The notes beneath the pieces were generated by a model. That model had not been told where the DNA came from. It saw nothing but the letters and a program-made list of their open reading frames with translations, and ran no database searches. Below, one piece after another: positions 34,736 to 47,175 of a stretch of DNA of 64,000 bases (positions are counted from its first letter, which is position 1; each line of letters opens with the position of its first letter). The position numbers were made by a program, and so were the translations under genes. Source of the DNA: Ochotona curzoniae (lineage: Eukaryota > Chordata > Mammalia > Lagomorpha > Ochotonidae); NCBI RefSeq assembly GCF_017591425.1, contig NW_024466004.1:34846501-34910500 (forward strand), read 5' to 3'.

Positions 34736-36047
34736 TTATATATATTCAGTTGTTGCAACTAATATCTAGAGTTTTCTGATGGAAGAATTATAGAGACTGC
34801 TGAAGTTCCGTCTCTGCTCTGCATTCTCCAAGCATCCTAAAACACAAGCAGAGGCGTCTTGCAAAATATCAAGTCTGTGAATATTTCCATTCTTTTTGTC
34901 AGTCAGTAGCTCTATTTCAGTAAATCAAGAGAAGAGAAATAGAACCACAAAATTGTTCGGATGGCCCAAATTGATTTAGAACCAAACTCCACAGACATTT
35001 GAAATTCATGTGTTTGCTACTGCACTTATAACATTTTCCAGAGCAGCTAAAAAAAATTAGGCCGTAAAAAAGGGGTATGTGGGACAGCATAACACTGAAT
35101 CTATAGGAAACTCTGAAGAATGTGGGCCTTTTATCAGAGACCCTCTGGGTTTATAGCTCAGCACACCAGCTGCAAGAGGACAAGCTCCAAACTGTATTAA
35201 GAAGAAGAGGTGTTTAGCACTCTGCTCTACAAACAAGGAGAGAGATTTTTCTGAATTTACTGTTTCAGTGCCTGATACCCTGACATATCACTCCAGATTC
35301 TATAGACTAATAACCATCACAGGCCAGTTAACAACTACTTGTTAATAAAGCGGTCCAAGCTATTATTCAATTTGTTTATTCCATGACATAATTTCGCTTT
35401 AGAGATTAAAATACTAGAATCGCATACTGTAACCTCAGAAATGTTGTTTTAAATTTCACATTATTCTATTACAGTTTTTGTGATCTGTGATTATTTAAAA
35501 ATTGACTGTATATAAGTGAAATAATCATTTCCATTCATTTATTATTTATGACCATTGTCTGTATTCCCACTAGTTTAAAGCCTTTCTGATTTTACTTGAA
35601 CTTCTTATTTAGTGAAGTATTAAGTCTTTTTGCTACAATGTAAATTTAAAATGTTATCTCAAAATGCAAACAGAAGAGAAAGGAAGAAGGGAGGGCAGAA
35701 AACAGGGAAGCAGAGAATATCATTAAATTCTCAGAACTTTCTGTACTAATCACAGTGAATCTGTTAAAAACTAATTAAAATTAAAATCAAATGTTGCAAT
35801 TAGGTATAATTACATCAACTTGATCTAAAACCAATATTACTTATTCAGTGAAAAGATTCACATTATAACAGCTACAGTTTCCTTTATAATAAACTTCAGC
35901 CATGGAAGTTACTAACAAAATGATTAAACCCTAAAAATAATGAGAAGGGCAGGGGGATGGAATTATTTCTGCATTTTCTATAGTTTCAAATAGCAAGTCA
36001 GCAATAATTAACTCTGAATTGTAATAAAAATAAAATTAAAATGTATC
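34736..36047. other. Unclassified AT-rich DNA
   Basis: No gene or confident repeat in about 1.3 kb. Continuing from 33.03 kb, this is one of the most repeat-poor parts of the window. Confidence 0.5.
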
Positions 36048-36060
36048 TAAAAATTAATTT

Positions 36061-36367
36061 GGTGCCAAGACAGTAGCCTAGCAGCAAAGGTCCTCGCATT
36101 GCAAGCGCCATGCATCCAAATGGGTGCCAGTTGTTGTTCTGGCTGCTCCATTTCCCTTCCAGCTCCCTGCCTGTGGCTTGGGAAAGTAGTGGCAGATGCA
36201 CCCACATGGGAAACCAGGAAAAAGCTCCTAGCTCCTGGCTACAGATTGGCCCAGCTCCAGCTGGTACAGACACTAGGGAGTAAACCAGCGGGTGGAAGAT
36301 CTTTCTCTCTGCCTCTCGTTCTCTCTGTAAATCTGACTTTTCAATAAAAAATAAATAGATAAACAAT
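36061..36367 (+). repeat. CSINE with target-site duplication
   Basis: Plus-strand C-repeat, GGTGCCAAGACAGTAGCC to AATAAAAAATAAATAG. Flanked by TAAAAATTAATT at about 36048 and 36368. It lacks about 25-30 bases of the core between CAGATG and CACCCACATGGG. Confidence 0.93.
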
Positions 36368-36379
36368 TAAAAATTAATG

Positions 36380-36814
36380 TGAGGCTGTTTTTCAAAGCCA
36401 ACCAAGCTTTTAGAGTAAGTCATCTTTAGGACGATCACCATATCTTATCCCAAACTGTTATGAGACCAGCGAGCATTCTACAGCCTTTCCACTCTTGGAA
36501 AGCGAAAACAAACTGCTTTCTTTCAGCAAGCCCTTTGCAAGCAAGCACTACTTCTACAGTTGAGTCCTCATTGCTTTGGACATTCAGAAATTTGTATCTC
36601 CCAAGATTCAAAGTTACAAAGCAAAATGCAATCCTGGGTATATCTCCTTTCACTTACCATAATGTAAAAAGTAATGAAATAGTGTTATTTATAAATAGAA
36701 CATCTGAATTGTTAGTTTTTTTTTTCAAGGTGTGTTTAGTTCATTTGTTCTTTTTATTTTTGCATTGCTTTGTTTTTGGTGGTTTTGTTATGTTTTGTTT
36801 TGATTTAAGGCATG
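36380..36814. other. Unclassified DNA
   Basis: No gene accepted. The overlapping frames at 36435-36653 (minus) and 36460-36867 (plus) show no domain; the second runs through a T-rich tract and into a SINE. Confidence 0.45.
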
Positions 36815-37092
36815 GTGGAACAAACAGAGAAAATAATCTTCCCTCCACTTTTTTACTCTTCAAATAACTGAAATGGCTGAGGCTGGTTCAGGCAGAAGCA
36901 AAGAGCCCAGAATATCATTTAAGATACCTGAGATGGGGGAGCAGTCACATAATTATACTATCCCACTTTGCCGTCTCAGGCACATTTTAACTAAATCAAA
37001 AGTGGAGCAGTGAAGACCCACAGTGAATTCCTTGGGATTCTGGCATTACAGGTGAAAGCTGAATACATTGCACCACAACATTAACCCTGTTG
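36815..37092 (-). repeat. Old CSINE
   Basis: Minus-strand C-repeat: AAATCTTCCCTCC-like 3' end in decayed form, AACTGAAATGGCTGAGGCTGG, GGCAGAAGCAAAGAGCC, AAAGTGGAGCAGTGAAGACCC and GCACCACAACATTAACCC at the 5' end. Old subfamily. Confidence 0.75.
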
Positions 37093-37560
37093 GACTTTGG
37101 ACAAACAGACATGGTGCTTCTTATATAACGTGACTTCCAAATTTATTTATAGCTGTGAGATGAATTGATTATTCTTTTTTAGCATCCAAATCATTCACTC
37201 TGACAAAGAATATAGAACTCTTTCCTTTTGCAAGTAGTGAATTCTCTGGTTTTGGCAAGTTTGAAAATATCACCTTTTCATTTTTAATAAGTTTGTGTTT
37301 ATTCTTCTTAAAGAATAAAAGATTAAGATTTTTATTATTCAAAATTCATTGTATTATACTTTAATATATACAAAGCTGATTCTGAGAAGTATCCAAAAAC
37401 ATATAAATGGAATACCTTTCAATGAAAAGAGAACAATTTCAGGGAGACTCTATTTGCTTATAGATATAATCTCAATAAATTTGAAAATTCTGAAAGATCT
37501 TAGCACCAAATTACCAGTAAAGCCTTTGACACATGTGGCACAGTGGCACATGTTAACGTG
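37093..37560. other. Unclassified DNA
   Basis: No gene. At 37530-37560 GTGGCACAGTGGCACATGTTAA could be a fragment of an old CSINE 5' end. Confidence 0.4.
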
Positions 37561-37584
37561 TTAGTCTACTCTAGACAACCTTTA

Positions 37585-37945
37585 AGTAAACATGTGTACA
37601 TGTATATTCTTGGAGTTGAGCTGTGATATGGATACTAGGATACTGAGAAGTGAAGATACACTGCAGTATGCATTTACACTCCTGAATAAAAGAAGGAACC
37701 CAATGGAACTGCTAAGTATACCTTGCCAATATATCCTGCACTATCTACCATTGTCTATTCCTACGATGCCATTATGCACTAAACAGGAAACTGTTAAACT
37801 TACTACTGTTGTTGAAAGATGATCTGAATGTAATGATTTGGGGGAAAACAGTGTGTGGGAGTAGAGGAGGAGGGAAGAGAAAATACTTGTGATTATGGAA
37901 CCGTATCATGAAAAATAAAACAAAACCAAAAATTAAAAATCCTTT
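37585..37945 (+). mobile_element. L1 3'UTR fragment
   Basis: Plus-strand lagomorph L1 3'UTR, matching the reverse complement of 2590-2990 in order: GATACACTGCAGTATGCATTTAC, AAGAAGGAACCCAATGGAACTG, CCTTGCCAATATATCC, and GGAACCGTATCATGAAAAATAA leading into an A-rich tail. It carries no coding sequence. Confidence 0.85.
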
Positions 37946-38124
37946 ACAAAAGAAACAACCCGTGGCTTCAACATAATAAACAGTAAATAATGAAGATAGC
38001 TGTGAGTGCCATTCACCACAAAGAACACTGAGGATCTTTCATTCAAGTTCCTGTGAGCCAGATGAAGATGCTGAAAAATCAAGAAAGAAATTAAGAATAA
38101 TTAGAGGTTTAATACAAAGTAGAA

Positions 38125-38300
38125 ACACTCTCAAGAAGAATTTTATTTAATTCTCACCATGGAGTATAAAATATGTATTATTATTTTCATGCAAAATAGA
38201 AGGAAACCACATCTCAAAAAAATAAAATAACTTGCCCAAGATCTGCCAATGAGTATGGCCCTGTAGTATGCACTCTGTGCACTGTACCAAACAGACTCAC
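38125..38300 (-). repeat. MIR fragment
   Basis: TTTAATTCTCACCATGGAG, TATTATTATTTTCATGCAAAATAG and AATAACTTGCCCAAGATCTGCCAATGAG match the reversed MIR core closely. Confidence 0.75.
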
Positions 38301-39011
38301 TGTTGAAGGTCTGTGTTTGTGTTCTAAGACCACACTGTATATCTGAGCCATCTCTGGAGACTTCAATCGCTGTGTTAGCGATACTAGTATGCTGCAGAAG
38401 AACTGGGTTAGTTTGTGTCCAGATCCTGAGGCTCAGATTTGCATATGTGAGTAATAAATCCAGTCAGAGGCAAAATTGTGGAGTTGGCAGACAGAAATGT
38501 TCTTTATTGCCTCCACCCTTCTTTCCCCCTAGGCATCTGATGCCTTGCAGATGCCTGGCACCTCCTGTTGGCCCATGTAATGAAAATGGTATCGTCCTAC
38601 AGCACCACAGACCACCTTTAATTCTAATTACTTGTACACCCTTCTCACCCGACTACCTCTACATGGTGAACTTATAATACAGAAAATGGCTCCATTCCCT
38701 ATTTCCTATCACACTTATCTCAAACTGAGGGTTCAGCAAATTTGTAGAATAAATTTCTGACTATATGACTAGGCATTCCTCTCATCCCTAAACAAAATAT
38801 GCAAGCCCTGTATTTCCATTCTATGGTTCAAAACACACACACCATTGTATACTCTTAATAAACTCACAGTACTTGTTAATACTATTTTCCATTTTTGAGC
38901 TAAAATCAGAGAGCCATAGAAGACTAAATACCCAATCTTTATAATGTATCCACTTTCTAATTTAAACAAGGAAGTTTAAATATGTGTTGCTAGAGAGGGC
39001 AATATGTCAGT
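38301..39011. other. Unclassified DNA
   Basis: No gene accepted. The 124-residue frame at 38303-38677 (plus) has cysteine- and proline-rich composition and no recognisable domain. Confidence 0.45.
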
Positions 39012-39023
39012 AAGAGAATGTGG

Positions 39024-39357
39024 TGGGCCAAAGTAGCCTAGTGGTTAAAGTGCTTGCTTTGCACATGCCAGGATCCCATATGTGCACCGGCTCTAATCCC
39101 GGCAGCCCCACATCCCATCAAGCTTCCTGCTTGTACCCTGGGAAGCCACTCTAGGACAGTTCAAAGCCTTGGGACTCCAGATCTGTTTGGGAGACTCAGG
39201 AGAGTTCTCCAGACTCCTGGCTTTGGATTGGCTCATCTCTGGCCATTGCAGCTGCTTGGGGAGTGAAATCAACAGATGGAAGATTTTCCTCTCTGTCTAT
39301 CCTCTTCTCTGTATATCTGACTTTCCAGCAAAAATAAATAAATCTTTTTTTAAAAAA
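39024..39357 (+). repeat. Young CSINE with target-site duplication
   Basis: Full-length plus-strand C-repeat from GGGCCAAAGTAGCCTAGTGG to AATAAATAAATCTTTTTTTAA. Flanks AAGAGAATGTGG (about 39012) and AAGAGTAAATGTGG (about 39359). Confidence 0.96.
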
Positions 39358-39372
39358 AAAGAGTAAATGTGG

Positions 39373-40105
39373 AATAATTACATGAATAGAACTCCAGCCT
39401 ACCAGGCTGATGTCTAGAACAGTTTGCCTAAAAGCAGCAGTAAACCTAAAACAGAAGAAATGGGAGTGAATGTTAACACCAGCCATGTCATTTCAGTTAA
39501 ATCTCACATCAAACTCGAGGGAAGGTATTACTTGAATTTTATCAGAGAAAAAAAATAACAGTAATGCCTAGAGAAACTATATATCGTGCCATAACCAGAC
39601 ATGGAATAAATGACAGAGAAATAATTCAATTTGAACCTGGCAGTAACTCTGTTTCTAAACCAAAATCTCCTAGGCAGCAGAATTGCTGTCCAGGAGCACC
39701 TGAATGATTGAAGACTTAATCTATTACATGGCAGATTTATCACAGAATCATAGCTATTAATTCTCTTAATGTGATGAGAGAAAAATTTTGAGGCAAGGGA
39801 GAAACAAAGTCCATCTGGGACACAGTTTCCAAAGTTCACCTAGGAGCCTGCAGAATATTTCACTGAGAGCACCTCTTTCTTGCTGCACCACCCTTTGCAC
39901 GTGATGTCCACAGGCTGTTCATAAATTGCAGCAGCTGGGGAAGTAAAGAGAGACCTGGATGGCATATGCAGTGATGACTTTAGTAAAGATATGTTTTGAC
40001 AAATTCATTTTGTACTTGCATCTAAAATAACAACACAAGAAAACATTTAACAACAATGCTGTAGCTCATTAAATAAATAATGTATAAAAGAGGACCAAAG
40101 ATAGC
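39373..40105. other. Unclassified DNA
   Basis: No gene or confident repeat. The frame at 39528-39839 (minus) shows no domain. Confidence 0.45.
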
Positions 40106-40109
40106 AGTG

Positions 40110-40280
40110 GTGTCTTAGTTTTTTCCAACACTAGTTCTGGGATCTTGGACCACTCCCTAATGAAGCTAAACATTAGATTGCGCTTAGCTGCTACCCACTT
40201 TTTAAGATGGTGATTAGAATTACAAGAAATAATATAATCAAAGCACATGACAGTGATTCAGCGAATGTTCTGAGACACTG
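40110..40280 (+). repeat. MIR fragment
   Basis: ACTAGTTCTGGGATCTTGGACCACTCCC and the later TTTTTAAGATGGTGATTAGAATTACAAG and GTGATTCAGCGAATGTTC follow the MIR order. Confidence 0.5.
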
Positions 40281-40756
40281 CATATAAAACATACAGTAGT
40301 GGTACAGTGAATTATGACTCATTATTGCAATAAAGACACTTCTAACAAGAAACCAGATACAGATCTAAGTGTGCTCATTAGCAAGCATAAATAGATACAC
40401 ACCAAACTTTGTAGTTGAAAAATAATTTTTCATATACACATTTAAAATGTAAAAACTAGCATTCTACTTATGAAAAGAATGTAGCATCTAAGAAAATAGT
40501 TACATTGTGTATAATCTGATCAAAGGCAATAACATTAGAAGTTATTAACAAGGATGAAGAAATAGATTAAAATAAGTTTGTATTTTCAAATACTTTTCAA
40601 CAACTTAAGTCAAATAAGAAATTTTTTACTTACAAATTATATTCAAAAGTTTGAGTCAAATCCAAGGCCTTAAATGCTTTAATTATTGTTAACAAGTTAT
40701 ATTAACCAAAAATATAAATTTTTAATCCTAAATGTGTGCTACAAATGACAGTTTCT

Positions 40757-41096
40757 TGAAAGATTTATTTTTATTTGAAAGGCAGATGCACAGAGAGAAC
40801 AAGAGACAAAGGAGAAAGAGAAAGAGAGAGATTCCATTTGTTGGTTCACACTCCAAACATCTGCACTGACCAGAGCTGAGCTTATCCAAAACCAGGAGCC
40901 AGGGACCAGGTGCTTGTTCTGGCTTTTCCATTTGGGTTGCAGTGGCACAAAGATTTGACCCCTCCTCCACTTTTCCCCAGCACATAAGTGGGGAGCCAAA
41001 TCAAAACTGGAGAAGCCAGGACTAGAATTGGTGTCCATTTTTAATGCTGGCACCACAAGGCTAAAATTTACCTATTGAGCCATTGTGCCATGCCTC
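40757..41096 (-). repeat. CSINE
   Basis: Nearly full-length minus-strand C-repeat with tail AAAGATTTATTTTTATTTGAAAGGCAG, GAGAAAGAGAAAGAGAGAGATTCC, core ACCAGGAGCCAGGGACC and 5' end TTGAGCCATTGTGCCATGCC. The GA-rich part is expanded. Intermediate age. Confidence 0.93.
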
Positions 41097-42744
41097 AGAT
41101 TACAATTTCCACAAACACAGAAAGGATGTCTTTCCTGACCTCAAGCTTGATTAGACTCTGCACCTACAGAAGCCAAGCCAAGCAAAGAAGCCCACACAAT
41201 CATCAACTCTATTGGACTGAGTGTCCACATTAATACCAGAGATTACTTTTAATTTCCATACCCCACTTGAGGAATGTAAGGCAATACAGAGTTTCAGACA
41301 GGGAGAAATAGGAATACTAAAATGATTGGTTAGAGTACAGCAATCTCACAGTTTATTTTTCTGTCCCATTTGCAAGATCAATACAGCATGATATGTGATG
41401 AGGTTGGGCAAGGATATTGGTAATGTAGTCACAGGAAAAAAAAAAAATGATGATTGGTGTTTTTTTTTTCTAATCCTGCAGAGAAAGTATTATCAGAGCG
41501 AGATATATTTTGGGAAGTCTGCTACCTTAGACCAAGGTGGTGATGGAGACCTAGGGAAAAGTGAGAGGAGGGTCTAATTGCTTGTGGAAACCTCCTGGCC
41601 CTCTTTTTCATAGGTGACAAGGATATGCTCAACTTTTCTTCCTTGTAGTTTTCCAAGATAGAATGAAGAGTGATTCTGGTGACTAAGTTTAACATGAGTT
41701 CTGGGTACCTTAACAGCACACTAGGCAGTAGGATGGTAGAAAATGAGAATTATCAGATCATTGGGCAGCCATGTTCAAAAAACTGTATTCAGGACTGAAT
41801 GCTACCTTTTAAGCAGAAAATGTGATAAATCAGTGCTTCTAAGAACAAGGCACTAAAAATGATTAAGAGCCTAAAGACTACATCCCATGAATAAAGCTTT
41901 CTGTTCAGCCTATAAAAACTAAATGAATTGACTCAGGGATTTCCACATAGAAGCACAAAAGAGGCTTCCACGTATATTGTTTTCAAAAGGTGAGTAAGAA
42001 AAATTATGCAACTTTTAAGGTGATCACATTTGCCTTGAATAATGGAAAAGAGAAGGATTGCCTGGTGGAAATAATGAGAACTTATTACTGTAAAATGAAT
42101 GCACATCTTACAAGATTGTCATGCAATTTACTAAAAGAGTCGTATGATTCATCCTTTCATTCATTCACTCATCTCATTGAGCATTTAGAGGGGTCAGGCC
42201 AGTACCATCGACAAAGGAGGCAAGAATAAACCTTGGTTTGGCAGACAAGGAACTCCTATCTTTTGGAGTATCTTTCCACAATTAAAAAAATGACAGAAAG
42301 GGAGCTAGCAAAGCAGGAATTCTTCATATTGGTAGGGCTGTGTGTCAGAAGTAATTTGGGGAGAAGGAGCATTGGAAGGATGCACTAGGGCCAAGGAACA
42401 GTGCTAGTGCATTCGTTGTCCTCCCCATTATGTGATGTCCTTTTTGAAAATTATGAATATGCACACCTAGAACATTTTTTTGATATCTTCACCTGAGCTT
42501 CAGTTGTAAAAACACAGAAATAAGTTAAGTATTTAAACGCTAGAGACAATTTGGCACAGGAAAGCAATATATACATCTCTAAGTGTTAATTTATACTAAT
42601 GCTTATACAGTTTACATTCACCAGGATCTGGGCCTATAAAGAACATGGTAGAAGCCTTACACAAGAACCTGGAACTGAAATCACTCAAAATAACTCAGAA
42701 CACATGAAAACACCTTGAGACTTACAAAATATTCCACTAAATGA
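41097..42744. other. Unclassified DNA
   Basis: About 1.6 kb with no gene or confident repeat; two mononucleotide runs (A13 and T10) lie near 41435-41470. Confidence 0.5.
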
Positions 42745-44770
42745 ACAATGGATTTGAAGGAAAGCATTCGTGAATCAGTAATTGTGATTCACTGTATCAA
42801 CAAATGGAAAAAGAAAGGCCATATGATCATCTCAGTAGATGCGGAGAAGGCATTTGACAAAATCCTACATCACATCATGCTAAAAACCTTAAGCAAGTTA
42901 GGCATAGAAGGAATAACACAATCAAAGCAATATATGAAAAACCAAATCCCGCCAGCCTCATGCTAAATAGGAGAACACTGGAAGCTTTTCCACTAATATC
43001 TGGAATGAGGCAAGGATATCCACTTCCACCACTGCTATTCAATAGAATATTGGAAACCTTGACAGAATTGTTAAGCAAGGAAAAGAATTCAAATCACAAA
43101 TATGGAATTGAAATTATCCCTGTTTGCAGATGACATGAGTCTCTGCATAGAACTAAATGGTTCAATCAAGAGACTGTTGGCACTCATAAGAGATATTTGA
43201 CAGGGAACAGGATACAAAATTAATGAACATAAATCTAGTAAACACAAGTAACTATGGCTGGAAAAGAACTTGTAATTATAGTCCCCTTCAAAATAGCAGG
43301 GAGAAATTCCCAATTACTCGGAATTAACCTAACAAATGTCATAGAAAAGCTCAATAATGAAAATTGCAAAACATTACAAAAAGAAATAGAAGACATTAAA
43401 ATATGGACAACCTTACCATATTGTTGAATTTGCTGGATCAACATCATCAAAATGTTCATATTACCAAAAGCAAAATACAGATTCGATGTGATCCCAATCA
43501 AAATTCCAACATCCTTCTTAGAACTAGAAAATACAACATAAAAATTCATCTGGAAACAGAAGATACCAGAAATAGGCATAGCTATCCTAGAGAATAAAGC
43601 TAAAGGAATCACAATTCCAGGCCTCCAGATATACTCCAGAGCAGTAGTCATGAAAACAGTCTGGCACTGGTACAGAAACAAAGATCAATGAAACAGAATA
43701 CCCTAGAATGGAACCTATACATGTAGAGTCAATTAATCTTTGACAAGAGGACAACAACAAATCCAGGGGAAAAATTCTTGTCTCTTGAACAAATGCTGTT
43801 GGGACAATGGGAAGTAAGAAACAACAATCCCACCTGCCACCTTATACAAAAATCCATTCTAACTGATAGAGGACCTCAATCTGCACCCAAAATTCAGAAA
43901 ACTATTGTAGGAAAACATAGAAAGCTCTCTCCAAGATATCAGAATTGGAAAAGATTTCTTAGAGAAGTCACAAAAAGCACAGACAGTGAAAGCCAAACTA
44001 AACAAACAAACAAGACTACATCAAACTAAAATGCTTCTATATAGCAAAGGAAAACAAAGTGAAGAAATAACCAACAGAATGGGAGAAAATCTTTACACAT
44101 TCTACAACCTACTAGGAACTAATATCCAGGATTTACAAAGAGCTTCAGAAATTCAGTAACAGCAGAACAAACAACCCTGTGAAGAAATGGGTGAGGGAGA
44201 TGAACGGATATTTATCAAAGAACAAACTCAAATGCCTAATTGACACTTGAAAAAATGCTCAGGCTCCCTAGCCATCAGGGATATGCAAATGGAAACCACA
44301 TTTAGGTTCCACCTAACTCCAGTCAGATTGTCCTACATTCGGAATTCTACTAACAATACTTGCTGGCTTGATGTGGGGGTAACTCCTTCACTGTTGGTGG
44401 GAGCGTAGGCTAGCGTGATCACGATGGAAGTGAGTATGGCGAATGCTACAGAAACTGAAAATTGACCTCTATGACCCAGCTATCCCACTACTGAGGCTAT
44501 ATCCAAAGGAAATGAAAAGTGCATATTAGAAAGGGATCTGTAATCCTCTATTTATACTCACAAAATCTACGACAGCAAAGACGAAGAGACAACCCAGATG
44601 CCCCTCAAAACAGGAGCAAATAAAGAAACTGTGGTGCATCTACTCTATGGAATACTATTCAGCCATCAAAAGGAATAAAATTATACCATTTGCAACTAAA
44701 TGGTCCCAACTAGAGACCATTATGCTCAGTGAAACAACTCAATACCAAAAGGTCAAATTGCATATCTTCT
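42745..44770 (+). pseudogene. L1 ORF2 fragment, RT domain to C-terminus
   Basis: Plus-strand LINE-1, 5'-truncated at the start of the reverse-transcriptase domain. Frames give [12 protein letters not shown] (near 42838, RT region with the catalytic-site aspartate), then [10 protein letters not shown] and AGMRQG-like remnants. The YADDM-equivalent codons GCAGATGACATG lie near 43126. Downstream the ORF2 C-terminal part continues to TQYQKVKLHIFSHL near 44735-44770. ORF2 protein normally nicks DNA and copies L1 RNA at the target. Here many stops and frameshifts break it, and endonuclease, ORF1 and 3'UTR are absent. The sequence runs straight into a 5'-truncated CSINE. Confidence 0.9.
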
Positions 44771-45047
44771 CTCACCTTGCACATGCCAGGATCCCATATG
44801 GGTGCTGGTTTTAATTCTGGTAGCCTCTCTTCCCATCCAGCTCCTTACTTGTAGCCTGGGAAAGCAGTCGAGGACGGCCCAAAGTCTTGGGACTGAGAAG
44901 TCTCTTGGTTCCTGGCTTTAGATCGGCTCAGGACTGGCCTTTTCAGCCACTTGGGGAGTGTATCAACAATGAAAGATCTTCCTCTCTGTCTCTCCTCCTC
45001 TCTGTATATCTGATTTTGCAATAAAAATAAATAAACCTTAAAAAAAC
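44771..45047 (+). repeat. 5'-truncated CSINE fused to L1
   Basis: Plus-strand C-repeat starting at CTCACCTTGCACATGCCAGG, so about 35 bases including the A box are missing, then GGAAAGCAGTCGAGGACGGCCC and AATAAAAATAAATAAACC as the tail. About 25 bases of the core are also missing after TTGGGACTGAGAAG. Its sequence is otherwise young. Confidence 0.95.
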
Positions 45048-45739
45048 CTGAACAATTCTAACTCATCCTTTCTTCTCCCTCCATAAATAAATGAGCTTAA
45101 TTTCTTTTGTTTAACTTAATAATGTTAAATTCACTCAGCAAATACTTAGTATCTTCTGAATGCCATCTACTATGGTCTCACGGTCACGTGAGGGAAAAAG
45201 AGAGGGTGAAGGGGGCATGAACACTATGGAAGCCTCAGATTCCTGAAGTATTGAAAGACACAACATATAGTTGCTGGATATCCATTAATTCATTAAAGGA
45301 ATCTGCACAAGCCAAAAGTATTTTTGTAGTTTTACCAAAATTATAGATTTCAACTAAATTTCCACACTGATTCCTTTAGAGCCGAATAATCCTGTTTGTT
45401 AAGTCTAAGACCGAATTTATCTAATGTAAGGATTTGGCAACTGAGACATGTAGGCACATGTTTTCCTGTAAGCACAGGGCGTGGCTAAAGCATTAAGCCT
45501 GCTTTATTTTTAAATATGTAAGCATGTCTAGCACTTTGAAAAACTGGCTTATGATTACACAATTCTGAGCTAAAGTAAAATTTTTATCCATCAGGTGACA
45601 CTTGCAGTGACTGCTTTAGACTACTCTCCCTCATATGATTTTATTCATGCTTCACTATCCATTGCATTTTCATTAGTTCAAAGCACTGACGCCTTGTGTC
45701 TGAGAGAAGCTGACACATTATCTATGGTAGTCCAAACGT
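45048..45739. other. Unclassified DNA
   Basis: No gene or confident repeat. Confidence 0.5.
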
Positions 45740-45855
45740 TTCATAAATGTAACATTTACTCAGTCTGTGCCATGTGTCTGGCACTATGCTTCATGATTTA
45801 CATAAACTGTATCAAAAGCAATGCGTTCTATTCTATTATAAAGCTTTTACTTAAT
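45740..45855 (-). repeat. MIR, first part
   Basis: ACATTTACTCAGTCTGTGCCATGTGTCTGGCACTATGCTTCATG (in pieces) matches the reversed MIR 3' half. The remainder appears on the other side of a CSINE at 46136. Confidence 0.65.
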
Positions 45856-45864
45856 TATTTGGAA

Positions 45865-46133
45865 TTTAGAGTTAGAGAGAGAGCTCTTCCTTCTATTGGT
45901 TCTCTCTCTGGATGGCCACAATTGCCAATACTTGGTAAGACAAAAGCCAGGAGCCAGAAGACTGATCTGAGACTCCCATGGGCCTTCTTTGCCACTTTTC
46001 CTAAGCCATTAGCAAGGATCTAGATAAAAAAAAAAAAAATGCAGCAACTAGGTCACAAACTAGAACCCAATGGATGTTGCCATCACAAGCAGGATCTTTA
46101 TCCTTTATGCCACTGTACTAGGGCCAGACAGTG
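45865..46133 (-). repeat. Old CSINE inserted in MIR
   Basis: Minus-strand C-repeat: GAGAGAGAGCTCTTCC, CAAAAGCCAGGAGCCAG, CCATTAGCAAGGATCTAGAT, an A14 run in the middle (about 46026-46039) and 5' end CACTGTACTAGGGCC. The internal A run is unusual for this element. Confidence 0.85.
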
Positions 46134-46135
46134 GG

Positions 46136-46250
46136 CTTATCTACTCCATGGACGAGAAAAATTGAAGCTTGATGAGTCATTGAAGCAATTGCACCCATAA
46201 AGGCAATTGATTGAACTCTGGCCTCATTGCACTTAAAGATATACTCTGAC
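46136..46250 (-). repeat. MIR, second part
   Basis: CATGGACGAGAAAAATTGAAGCTTGATGAG, CAATTGCACCC and TTGAACTCTGGCC continue the reversed MIR (GAGGAAACTGAGGC, CTTGCCCAAGG, TTTGAACCCAGG equivalents). Confidence 0.65.
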
Positions 46251-46842
46251 TTACTGTTCTGGAATTTCAAGAATGCAAGAAACTTTTTCAAGCCAGAACA
46301 GTTTGGATGTCTGTGATTTGAAAGAATTAACTTTTAGCTTTCCATCCAGCTCAAAGCTGGCTTTGTGTCTATCAAGCAGACTATTGAAGTGTGCTTTTTA
46401 TGGAAAGAAAAATTATAAAGTAACCCAAATATGATGCAAAAATATTAACATCCATGAATTTTCTTCATTATGTGCAATTTACATAAACCTTTTGAAATAA
46501 TTTCTAATATATTCATACCTGTGCACAAAACATCATGTATAAATTATATATATATGTATGTTTTCTATAAAACATGTATACAGAAAATATTATCTTCCTG
46601 TCATTTATAGAATACCAATACATTTTTTCTCTCATCAGAAAATTTCACATTCTGATAATGGAGAGCATATTGTATGAAGTGTATTCTTTAAACATGGCCC
46701 TTGTAATGGCATCTCTCTTTTAAAATGCAAATATTACTGCATTAATAATACTACTGGATTAAGTAATGAATAACTTTGTGTTAAGCAGTTTTACTGTAAC
46801 TCTTAATTTCTGTGGTACAAGAAGCTTTTTAAGATTCCAAAA
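46251..46842. other. Unclassified AT-rich DNA
   Basis: No gene; a short TA run lies at about 46545-46556. Confidence 0.5.
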
Positions 46843-46845
46843 TGT

Positions 46846-47175
46846 GGACCTGGAGCAATGGCTAAGTGGTTAAATCCTTGCCTTGCAAATGTTGCAATCC
46901 CAAATGGGTGCCAATTCATGTCCCAGCTGCTCCAATTCTATTTTAAATCCCTCCTGAGGCCTAGGAAGGCCATAGAGAATAGTCCAAAGTCTTGGGATCC
47001 TGCACCCATATGGGAGACCTGGAAGAAGCTCTTGGCCCCTGGCTTGGATCAGCTCAGCTCTGCCATTGCGGTCTTTGGGGAGTGAACAAGAGAACATAAG
47101 ATCTTTCTGTCTCTCCTTCTTTCCATAAATATGGTCCATGGTCCCAACAACAATAAATACATCTTAAAAAAAATC
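46846..47175 (+). repeat. CSINE
   Basis: Full-length plus-strand C-repeat, GGACCTGGAGCAATGGCTAAG to AATAAATACATCTTAAAAAAAA. Core AGTCCAAAGTCTTGGGATCC near 46981. Intermediate age. Confidence 0.94.

Noticed and set aside
38303..38677. 124-residue frame considered as a possible exon
   Set aside because: No flanking splice-site pair with polypyrimidine tract that I could defend and no domain.
43235..43681. 148-residue minus-strand frame
   Set aside because: Antisense of the L1 ORF2 fragment; a common artefact of A-rich LINE coding strands.
45595..46023. 142-residue plus-strand frame
   Set aside because: It runs through a MIR and into an inverted CSINE; the translation is of repeats.
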